Source of the DNA: an uncultured Prevotellaceae bacterium
Lineage (GTDB): Bacteria; Bacteroidota; Bacteroidia; Bacteroidales; Bacteroidaceae
NCBI GenBank assembly: GCA_900316315.1
Contig: ONCK01000006.1
Location: 146,163-189,869, forward strand
Direction: 5' to 3'
DNA: 43,707 nt
Below are positions 37,465 through 43,707 of the stretch, in pieces (position 1 is the stretch's first letter; each line of letters starts with the position of its first letter). The position numbers and the translations under genes are program-made. Under the pieces are notes generated by a model. It was not told the origin of the DNA. It saw only the letters and a list, made by a program, of their open reading frames with translations, and searched no databases.

Positions 37465-38160
37465 TTATTTGAAATGTGCGCCGGGCGGAAGGGGCTCCTC
37501 TCGCTTGTCATCGTCGTGACGGCGTTGTGGGGTCAACACAGGCTTGGTCTTGACGGCCTCCTGTACAGTGTCGGTGCTGCCCGGTGTAGTACCGGCATTG
37601 GCTCCCAGATCTCCGGGGAGGGGGAAGACTGCATGCCCGAAGTTGACCTCGTACTGGGTCATCTGCTCATTGCTATGGAAGCTATGGCCATCGACTTCAC
37701 GGTCGGGGGTGACGAGATGGCTGTAGCGGTTGGAGTAGAACTCGTGGCGGTTCATATCCCAGTAAAGCAGTTCGGAGTTGAAGATGGTGCCATTTTCATT
37801 CCATACACAAACTCTTCCACGCAGTTCCCATAAGCTCTGGTTGTACCAGTATGCGGTATCTGCCGTGATATACATCTCAATATGAAACTTGGGATTGAAT
37901 TTCTCAAGCAGCAATCCTTTGGGAAAGGTCTGCTTGGTCGGATTGGTGCGGTCATAGACGTTCCACTCTTCGGCCACCACCTTGTACTTCATCACTCCTG
38001 AATCGCTGATGAGCTTGCTCACTCCGTAGCTTGTCATGATGGGCAGGGAGTCGCGCTGGTGGATAGCAGGGGCAATGGGGGGCTTGTCGCTGCTGCATCC
38101 GGCGAGCAGGGCGGGCAGTAGAGTCAGAATAAGGATTAAGGGTAAGAGTGTGTGTCTCAT
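37465..38160 (-). CDS. lptC: LPS export protein LptC
   Basis: A 231-residue protein with a lipoprotein signal (lipobox LLAGC, Cys22), consistent with Bacteroidales LptC. LptC links the LptBFG ABC transporter to LptA in lipopolysaccharide transport across the periplasm. The beta-jellyroll repeats are visible: SYGVSKLISDSGVMKYKVVAEEWNVYD, KGLLLEKFNPKFHIEMYITADTAYWYNQSLWELRGRVCVWNENGTIFNSELLYWD and FYSNRYSHLVTPDREVDGHSFHSNEQ. The Pro/Arg-rich C-terminus is probably unstructured. It lies between the outer membrane protein gene (60 bases) and the CNNM gene (26 bases). Confidence 0.9.
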   Translation of the reverse strand: MRHTLLPLILILTLLPALLAGCSSDKPPIAPAIHQRDSLPIMTSYGVSKLISDSGVMKYKVVAEEWNVYDRTNPTKQTFPKGLLLEKFNPKFHIEMYITADTAYWYNQSLWELRGRVCVWNENGTIFNSELLYWDMNRHEFYSNRYSHLVTPDREVDGHSFHSNEQMTQYEVNFGHAVFPLPGDLGANAGTTPGSTDTVQEAVKTKPVLTPQRRHDDDKREEPLPPGAHFK

Positions 38161-38220
38161 AGATGTGTCAGCGGCTTCTACCGACCAGTCGCAGGCTGGC
38201 GGTTGTAAGGTCGACTGAGA

Positions 38221-39540
38221 TTATTCAATCTTCCACTTATTAAACCAGTTGGCGTTGAAGGTCAGTCCTACGGAGAGGCGGAGGTAGTCCTCCTTGAGGG
38301 TCGATGCAGAGCCCGGGGCGAGGTGTTCCCACTGTAGAGCCAGATTGAGAGTAGACCGATTGTTGTAGGAGTTGACGATAGGTATGCCGGCACCCAGGGT
38401 GACGAGGTAGTCCTTGGGACCAGAACTGCCGTTGACCTTGAAATAAGAGGTAGTGTAGCTCACACCGGCGCGGTAGGCTATATGGTCTGTAAACTTGATA
38501 CCATCAGGCTTGGGGATGTACTCGCATCCCAAGGCTACATGGTGGCGGTCCTTGAAGGCTGTTGTGCTGACTTGGTAGCTGGCGGAGGCATTGTCGGCGG
38601 TAAGCACAGGCATACGGCATCTATCCCACTTCTGGAGAGTATAGTCGATGGCAACAGTGAGTCGGCCGTCATGGTTGTAGGTGAGTCCAGCACCCAGGTT
38701 TTGAGGCAACTCAAAGGCTTTTTTGACACGTGTCGTGTCTGCACCAATCACGCTGGATGAAGTCTTAATCTGATTGATTAGCACGGCTTGGTCGTTGATC
38801 TTGTGTCCTAGTCCGTAGGTGAGACCCAGAGTGAGCATATCCTTTTTGCCGAATGGGAGTGCATACTGTAGGCCAAAGTCGAGTGACCAAGTATTGATTG
38901 TGGCGCTATAGGCACGGGCAAGTGAGTGAATGCTGGTCTCACTGTAGGAAATGGCACTGTTGTGGGTGTAGTCCCCCCAGATGTAACCTGCGTTGAAACC
39001 TAGCGACAGGGGCTTGAAGAGCTGTATGCCCAGACCCAGATATACCTGGCGTGTGCCGCCGTTGCCTTCATAGGAAGTCGTGGCGGTATATTCGCCATAG
39101 CCGTCGATATCGGGTAGAGTTTGCTCGTCGGAGAAGTTGTAGCCTACGATGGTGATGGGTCTCATACCCAGACTGAGTCCGATTCCCTTACGCAGGCGAA
39201 AGGCACATTCGACATAGTCTAGGGTAGCATTGAGCGCGTTGGTGCTCTTGCCCGACTCCGACCAGTGTCCGTTTTGCATGGACAACCCAGCGTCAAAGAG
39301 GAAAGTGATAGAGTCTATCGCTGAGTAGGAAGCGGGATTTTGTCTGTTGAGCAGCCATTTGCCGCGTGCACCGAGCGCTACGCCGGCCATACTCTTGTTA
39401 AATCCTTGTGCGTCGTCCTGCATCTGTCCCCATCCATAGCGGGAGTAGGGGGAGTTGCTACCACTGCTCTGTGCGTAAGTGGTTGTGCCTACGGAGCAAG
39501 CGAGGATAAGGGTGAGGAGGGTTCGGTTATATGCTTTCAT
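38221..39540 (-). CDS. Outer membrane beta-barrel protein (porin/FadL-like)
   Basis: A 439-residue exported protein with signal peptide MKAYNRTLLTLILACSVGTTTYAQ. The start at 39540 is used since it gives the signal peptide; the frame is open nine codons upstream. The body has regularly alternating strands with aromatic girdles and tight turns, beginning SPYSRYGWGQMQ and with NRQNPASYSAIDSITFLFDAGLSM, a layout like FadL/OmpP1-type barrels common in Bacteroidales. It overlaps the 3' end of coaX by 14 bases, so they are cotranscribed. Cargo or partner is unknown. Confidence 0.8.
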   Translation of the reverse strand: MKAYNRTLLTLILACSVGTTTYAQSSGSNSPYSRYGWGQMQDDAQGFNKSMAGVALGARGKWLLNRQNPASYSAIDSITFLFDAGLSMQNGHWSESGKSTNALNATLDYVECAFRLRKGIGLSLGMRPITIVGYNFSDEQTLPDIDGYGEYTATTSYEGNGGTRQVYLGLGIQLFKPLSLGFNAGYIWGDYTHNSAISYSETSIHSLARAYSATINTWSLDFGLQYALPFGKKDMLTLGLTYGLGHKINDQAVLINQIKTSSSVIGADTTRVKKAFELPQNLGAGLTYNHDGRLTVAIDYTLQKWDRCRMPVLTADNASASYQVSTTAFKDRHHVALGCEYIPKPDGIKFTDHIAYRAGVSYTTSYFKVNGSSGPKDYLVTLGAGIPIVNSYNNRSTLNLALQWEHLAPGSASTLKEDYLRLSVGLTFNANWFNKWKIE

Positions 39541-40264
39541 TATACTGAAGTATTCGGTTGAGACCACGGGCTACGAGGTATTCGTCGCAAAGCAGGCTGT
39601 ATGCTTTGGCTAGATCGGCAAATTTGCCGGCATCACCGCCCGTCAGGTAGACGAGGGTATCGGGATAAGCACGCTTCATATTGTCGATGGAACGGATGAT
39701 TTCGCCCTTGATGCCTTCGAGTACGCCGCACTGGAGGGCTTCCGTCGTTGTGGTGCCAAATGACGGAAGTTTCATCTTGTTTTGAAGGTCTGCCAGCGGC
39801 AAATGAGATGTACGGTCGTGCATAGCTCTAAATCTCATGCTAACACCAGGAGAGATATTTCCGCCGACAAACTGGCTGTCAGCCGTGATGACATCATAAG
39901 TGATGCATGTGCCGAGGTCGATGACGAGGATGTCACGTCCCGGATTTTGATACTGGGCGCCTATGATGGCTGCTACGCGGTCAGAACCGAGGGTCTGGGG
40001 TGTGCGATAGGTTATCTTGATGGGCAGCTTGGTCTCTGGTGTGACCCAAAAGAAAGGGCAATTAAGCCGACGGATAGAACGCTGCAGGTGAAGACCGTAC
40101 TCGCTTACGCAGGAACCGATAGCATGGTCGATGGTGTAGGATTGCAATAGCTCATTCAGGGGAATGCCCGAATTTTTGGAGTTGCTCTTGATGCAGACCG
40201 GCTTGTCACCGTCAAAGAGCACAAACTTGGCGGCAGAATTGCCGATGTCGATGGTCAAATTCAT
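39527..40264 (-). CDS. coaX: Type III pantothenate kinase
   Basis: A 245-residue cytoplasmic kinase that phosphorylates pantothenate, the first step of coenzyme A synthesis. The ASKHA-fold phosphate-1 motif is TIDIGNSAAKF (D6, G8, N9), and the later VIDLGTCITYDVI, GSDRVAAIIGA, GGNISPGVSMRFRAM and TGGDAGKF match CoaX. The start at 40264 (MNLTIDIGN) is chosen because the first motif must be near the N-terminus; five codons upstream are also open. It heads the envelope gene run and overlaps the next gene by 14 bases. A -7 box lies just upstream. Confidence 0.95.
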   Translation of the reverse strand: MNLTIDIGNSAAKFVLFDGDKPVCIKSNSKNSGIPLNELLQSYTIDHAIGSCVSEYGLHLQRSIRRLNCPFFWVTPETKLPIKITYRTPQTLGSDRVAAIIGAQYQNPGRDILVIDLGTCITYDVITADSQFVGGNISPGVSMRFRAMHDRTSHLPLADLQNKMKLPSFGTTTTEALQCGVLEGIKGEIIRSIDNMKRAYPDTLVYLTGGDAGKFADLAKAYSLLCDEYLVARGLNRILQYNESI

Positions 40265-40276
40265 AGCTTTCAGCGG

Positions 40277-40284
40277 CAAAATTA
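40277..40284 (-). promoter_or_regulatory. -7 box upstream of coaX
   Basis: The minus strand reads TAATTTTG, a TAnnTTTG match, ending 12 bases before the ATG at 40264. The implied leader is only a few bases long. Confidence 0.45.
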
Positions 40285-40987
40285 CGCAAATTCAGTCTAA
40301 TAAGTCCGATTTAGAGAGGTTGATTTTCTGATTTTGTGATAAGAGTTGTTGAAAAATTGCATACGGGGTGCTTCTATCGACACTTTGTGAGGCCAATCGC
40401 CCCATATTTCTGCCCGATATGATACATTGACAACATTTGTAAAAATGTGTCATATCGTCGTGTGGAGAGTGTAGAAGTGGGGATGGCGATAGAAGGGCGA
40501 CCTTCCGGTGTTGTCATCTGTGTATATGCGGGTGGACCAAGATACCCGGCATAACGCAGGACGCATCATGTGACGACTATTTTCGGAGGAATTAAAGGCT
40601 TTGTGCGGATAAATCATTTAATTTATAACATATCAGTCGCTTATTTGCCTATATGTAGTGTCATCATGTATCTCGGCGAACTCTTGACGGTAATCTAAAA
40701 ACTATCAACTGTCATGCGGGAGTCAATGGATGGGCCATGCTGCGGTATGTCTTGGAGTCTTCATGTGGCAGGTCAAGGTTGTGCCTATACGTGGCACGAC
40801 AGAGATGATGCCGCCGGCAAGGGCTCTGACAGAGGATAGAATAGCTGTCGATGCGGAGCCGACATCAGGCAGATCCGTCTGACGCTGTCGTCGGAGATAG
40901 GCTTCCGTCCAAGGGAACTTGCCAACAAGCTATGTGTATTTGTCTGTAAATCAGATGCTCTATCCCATCGATCAAGTGCTTTCGCCT

Positions 40988-41113
40988 GCGACATAAGCGT
41001 CCTTACCAGCCAGTCAAGCAGGCTTACCCTTCAGCCAAGTGCCCACACCAGCGACCTAAGCGCGCCTTACCAGCCAGTCAAGCAGGCTTACCGGTCAGCT
41101 ATGTATCATTGCG
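40988..41113. repeat. Degenerate 63-bp tandem duplication
   Basis: Units 40988-41050 and 41051-41113 both begin GCGACMTAAGCG, share an identical block CCTTACCAGCCAGTCAAGCA plus GGCTTACC, and then diverge with scattered matches (CAGCYAWGT). The strongly conserved half (about 42 bases) versus the decayed half suggests selection on the first part or an unequal age of exchange. Confidence 0.8.
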
Positions 41114-41434
41114 GCTGTGTCAGCTCGGGCTTTCATGTGCTTGATATCAATGTCCGATATAGAAGGAATAAGGTCGGATGTAAAAAGATCTAAGTCCGTT
41201 GTTGTACTGACAACACTGCGGGCTTGTCTTATGCGATAGAGCTGTCCAATTTATATTGGAGAGAGGGCGGAAATCGTGTTTTGGAAGTAAGACTTAGAGG
41301 GCCATTGATGGGGAGTATGACCTCGTATTTTAATAATGTATGGCTGGTTGTTATGCTGTACGGCATAAATTTTTGAGGTAAAAAGGAGCCATCTTCAATT
41401 TTTTTTCGCAATTTTGCAACCTAAACAATTCAGT

Positions 41435-41902
41435 ATGGCACAAGTTATCATCAATTCTTATGACGAATTTGCCGCTCTTCTGGGCAAGGAGATCGGTACT
41501 TCCGACTGGCTCCTCGTAGATCAGCATCGCATAGACCTCTTTGCTGACGCCACCCTCGACCATCAGTGGATACATGTCGACACTGAGCGGGCCAAGGTTG
41601 AGAGTCCTTACCACAGCACCATTGCTCACGGCTACCTGACGCTTAGCCTGCTGCCTTACCTTTGGCAGCAACTGCTCCAGGTCAACAATATCGAGATGCT
41701 TGTCAACTATGGAATGGACAAGATGAAGTTTGGTGACCCTGTCATCACGGGCAGCCGCGTCAGACTTCATGCCAGCCTTTATGCCATCGAAGATCTGCGT
41801 GGCATCTGCAAGGCCAGCATCAAGTTTAAGCTGGAGATAGAGGGCAATCGCAAGCCTGCCCTTCAGGGTATCGCGACTTTTCTCTACTATTTCAAGAAAT
41901 AA
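41435..41902 (+). CDS. MaoC-like (R)-specific enoyl-CoA hydratase/dehydratase
   Basis: A 155-residue single-hotdog hydratase. The catalytic pair is D42 and H47 in LFADATLDHQWIHVDTERA, followed by SPYHSTIAHGYLTLSLLP, as in the MaoC/PhaJ family, which adds water to trans-2-enoyl-CoA (or the reverse). The start at 41435 (MAQVIINSYDEF) matches the family; the frame is open seven codons upstream. It stands alone on the plus strand. A near-match -7 box (CAATTTTG, 41409-41416) lies 18 bases before the ATG. The physiological substrate is not evident. Confidence 0.9.
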   Translation: MAQVIINSYDEFAALLGKEIGTSDWLLVDQHRIDLFADATLDHQWIHVDTERAKVESPYHSTIAHGYLTLSLLPYLWQQLLQVNNIEMLVNYGMDKMKFGDPVITGSRVRLHASLYAIEDLRGICKASIKFKLEIEGNRKPALQGIATFLYYFKK

Positions 41903-41967
41903 GCCTTTTTTCTGTAGCTTCCTGTGTGGGTAAGCTGTCCTGTGGTGTTGACAGAGTGGAATAGGCT

Positions 41968-43320
41968 TTAGAGTGTCAGGCGTACGTCTTGTGCACTGAG
42001 TCGTGCTTGTAGCTGTCGTATATCGACGTCATCGGTGCTTGTGTGCTTTGCTACGGCCAAAGCGGCCGCCGTTCCAGCTGCTTGGCCGGTGACAAGACAC
42101 GTGCCTATTTCCCGTGCGTCTTCCAGCAGTCCCTTGTCGAAGCTGAAGCAGCGTCCGGCCACGAGAAGGTTGGGCGTCTTTTTGGGCAGCAAAGCGCGAT
42201 AGGGTATTTGCCAGATGGGGCGCTTGCTACGTTCCACCATGTGGTCTTTATAGGGTATTTGGGTCCATGCGCCACTGAGGCCGATACAGTCATCAAAGGT
42301 TTTGTAGGTCATGGAGTCGTCTAATGTCAGACGATATCTGCCATGGAGTATGCGTGTGGCCCTTACGCCGAGTTGCGATGCTGAGTCGAGCAGATAGACC
42401 TGCTCGTAGCCGGGCGTATGGCGGATGCTCTCTACTTGTTCCCAAAGTTGTTTGCGAAGCTGTTGTTGTATGCGCGAAAGGTTGCGGACGTCGAGCCCGT
42501 CTTGAGGGGTTTGCGCGCGAATGGAAAAGCTGTTCCAGCGTACGCCCCGCTGCGGTGTGTCGAGGATACCGACAGGGATTTTCCGGTATCCGTCGGCGTG
42601 AGTATTGATGCGGTCGCAGCCGCCCAGCCGTGAGGCATAGCCGATATAGTATTGGATTTTATCATAATCTTCTCCCGCCCAATGGAAGATGTCGCCGTCA
42701 CCGGTCGCGTCAACGACCGCTTTACACATGACGGCCTGCCTGCCGGACTTACTCTCGATGATGATGCCGCTGATGGCATTGCCGTTCCTTACGATTTGAG
42801 TGGCGAGGCAGTGGTAGACGACTTCGACCCGTGCATCCTTGCAGAGACAGTCGAGCACATATTTGCAGGCTTCAGGATCGATGACTGGATTTACTTCTCT
42901 GACGGAGGCATGCAGACTTTCCAGTCGGTGGGTGATTTCCTTGCAGATACCGTGGATGGCTTGTTCGCGGCGCCCCGATGGTGCACAGCCGTGGGTGCAA
43001 TTGGTCGGAAGTACAAGGCCGCCCGTCCAAAGGCCGCCCAAATGGTTGTAGCGTTCGAGCAAGACAGTGCTTGCTCCCTCGCGGGCTGCTGCAATGGCAG
43101 CTGCCACGCCCGCAGGTCCACCACCCACGACGACCACGTCGCAGCGGGTCAGTACGGATATGCGCCTTGAAGGCTCTGTGATAAAGCCCGCGGTGTCAAA
43201 GTCTGTGTCTTTATGCTTGCTTGATGGTTCTGTGGCTCGCAAGGCTTCCGCTGTATTGACGGAGAGGGCGGCCGCACTACCGGCCAGCAGGCTTTTTTTG
43301 ATAAAATCTCTTCTGTTCAT
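41968..43320 (-). CDS. Tat-exported FAD-dependent oxidoreductase
   Basis: A 450-residue flavoprotein of the FAD_oxidored (PF12831-type) family. The N-terminus MNRRDFIKKSLLAGSAAALSVNTAEA is a twin-arginine signal (RRDFIKK), so the folded, FAD-loaded protein should be exported. The dinucleotide-binding motif is DVVVVGGGPAGVAAAIAAAR (G66, G68, G71), with LERYNHLGGLWTGG after it, KAVVDATGDGDIFHWAGE in the middle, and near the C-terminus NLLVAGRCFSFDKGLLEDAREIGTCLVTGQAAGTAAAL, which closes the FAD site. The substrate is unknown; relatives in Bacteroidales often sit near polysaccharide loci, but no such locus is visible here. Confidence 0.88.
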   Translation of the reverse strand: MNRRDFIKKSLLAGSAAALSVNTAEALRATEPSSKHKDTDFDTAGFITEPSRRISVLTRCDVVVVGGGPAGVAAAIAAAREGASTVLLERYNHLGGLWTGGLVLPTNCTHGCAPSGRREQAIHGICKEITHRLESLHASVREVNPVIDPEACKYVLDCLCKDARVEVVYHCLATQIVRNGNAISGIIIESKSGRQAVMCKAVVDATGDGDIFHWAGEDYDKIQYYIGYASRLGGCDRINTHADGYRKIPVGILDTPQRGVRWNSFSIRAQTPQDGLDVRNLSRIQQQLRKQLWEQVESIRHTPGYEQVYLLDSASQLGVRATRILHGRYRLTLDDSMTYKTFDDCIGLSGAWTQIPYKDHMVERSKRPIWQIPYRALLPKKTPNLLVAGRCFSFDKGLLEDAREIGTCLVTGQAAGTAAALAVAKHTSTDDVDIRQLQARLSAQDVRLTL

Positions 43321-43445
43321 GTTTTTTCCCGTTTTGTTGGGTTGAGCATTCGGAACTATGCGTACAAGGGCGGACTTAGAAAGAAGGCGTTTAGACCTTG
43401 TCGCGACCTAATCCGACCTATTGTTTACTTTGTCCTTGATTGACG

Positions 43446-43453
43446 CAAAGTTA
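43446..43453 (-). promoter_or_regulatory. -7 box for the Tat-exported oxidoreductase
   Basis: The minus strand reads TAACTTTG, an exact TAnnTTTG match, about 125 bases upstream of the ATG at 43320. No clear -33 TTG is seen. Confidence 0.4.
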
Positions 43454-43616
43454 GAGTTTTTGTCTTTTTTGAATGACTAATTTGAGTTTTTTTATCTTTT
43501 CGATGAAATCGTCTTACCTTTACAGCGCAATTTCTCCAATTCCTCAATTCAAGAGATCTTTGACTGTTTCCTTAATTCCGCAACGAAGCGTGTAAATTGT
43601 TATTAATGTTTTTTAT

Positions 43617-43651
43617 AAGTCTCTGAGGAACAATAAGTTCCTCAGAGACTT
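43617..43651. terminator. Perfect 15-bp-stem hairpin, terminator-like
   Basis: AAGTCTCTGAGGAAC (43617-43631), loop AATAA, and GTTCCTCAGAGACTT (43637-43651) pair perfectly. On the plus strand it is followed by GTCATTTG, and on the minus strand by ATAAAAAAC, so neither gives a standard T-run. It may stabilise a transcript end or mark a regulatory hairpin. Confidence 0.6.
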
Positions 43652-43680
43652 GTCATTTGCAGAATTTTCACTAACTTTAT
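43651..43680 (+). promoter_or_regulatory. Possible promoter facing out of the window
   Basis: TTG (43651-43653), a 19-base spacer and TAACTTTA (43673-43680) resemble the -33/-7 elements with one mismatch in the last -7 base. A gene starting beyond 43707 would be its target. Confidence 0.35.
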
Positions 43681-43707
43681 GGTGCAAAACAAAAGAAGTT
43701 CAATTCT

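Larger units (their letters stand above)
40265..41434. other. Non-coding region between coaX and the MaoC-like gene
   Basis: About 1.2 kb between divergent genes without a supportable gene. It contains the coaX -7 box and the 63-bp tandem duplication. Candidate open frames here are short and lack family resemblance. No tRNA or known structured RNA was recognised. Confidence 0.6.
43321..43707. other. AT-rich intergenic region at the right window edge
   Basis: No gene is visible in this 387-base stretch. It holds the oxidoreductase -7 box, the hairpin at 43617-43651 and a possible outward-facing promoter. Confidence 0.6.

Noticed and set aside
40785-40994. 69-codon minus-strand frame near the 63-bp duplication
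   Set aside because: Low-complexity product with no family pattern; ends inside the repeat region.

Overview
The window reads as a chromosomal segment of a Bacteroidales bacterium (Bacteroides/Prevotella/Porphyromonas relatives). Three things support this: the families present (DUF4421, DUF3943, LptC with CNNM/CorC and PpiD, DUF1343/NamZ, a plant-type acyl-ACP thioesterase inside the ilv operon), the near absence of Shine-Dalgarno sequences, and repeated matches to the Bacteroidetes sigma-ABfr promoter -7 box TAnnTTTG just upstream of genes. The genus cannot be fixed from sequence reading alone. I saw no rRNA, tRNA, CRISPR array or intact insertion sequence.

Layout. 1-66 is the right end of a 15-bp tandem repeat array. 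216-8504 (all minus) holds gpsA-like plus an OPA-type organophosphate antiporter; trpS plus a lipoprotein HAD phosphatase; and a secreted calcineurin-like phosphoesterase plus lepA. 8505-9722 is a long non-coding, AT-rich stretch with dispersed short repeats. 9723-17783 (all plus) holds a retropepsin-like/TPR exported protein, then a probable transcription unit of a SpoU/TrmH rRNA methyltransferase, a GT2 glycosyltransferase, a SlyD-like FKBP isomerase with a Cys/His-rich tail, aroC, a GH20 hexosaminidase and an HD-domain hydrolase. A non-coding gap precedes an orphan kdgK (18714-19745), which has operator-like inverted repeats upstream and a 24-bp perfect palindrome downstream.

20195-23917 (minus) encodes two outer-membrane-type proteins (DUF4421, then a large DUF3943 protein with an N-terminal surface-repeat solenoid). 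24179-30355 (minus) is a complete branched-chain amino acid operon, ilvD-ilvB-ilvN-acyl-ACP thioesterase-ilvC, with a good promoter (30386-30416) and a good intrinsic terminator (24089-24126). 30356-32463 is an AT-rich island carrying a decayed Mu-like phage head gene with an ADP-ribosyltransferase-like tail, plus a small charged ORF. 32464-40264 (minus) is an envelope cluster: coaX, an outer membrane porin-like protein, lptC, a CNNM/CBS protein and ppiD, closed by a strong terminator, then NamZ (exo-N-acetylmuramidase). After a 1.2-kb non-coding region with a 63-bp tandem duplication come a MaoC-like hydratase (plus) and a Tat-exported FAD oxidoreductase (minus). The window ends in an AT-rich intergenic region with a 15-bp-stem hairpin and a possible promoter pointing out of the window.

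Most of the window is ordinary core genome. The items most worth a second look are the retropepsin-like/TPR protein with a changed active-site triad, the repeat-solenoid DUF3943 protein, the SlyD tail array, the phage/ART remnant, genes whose -7 box nearly touches the start codon (possible leaderless mRNAs), and several palindromes or repeats in the intergenic regions. I found no gene cluster that I can defend as a wholly new system.
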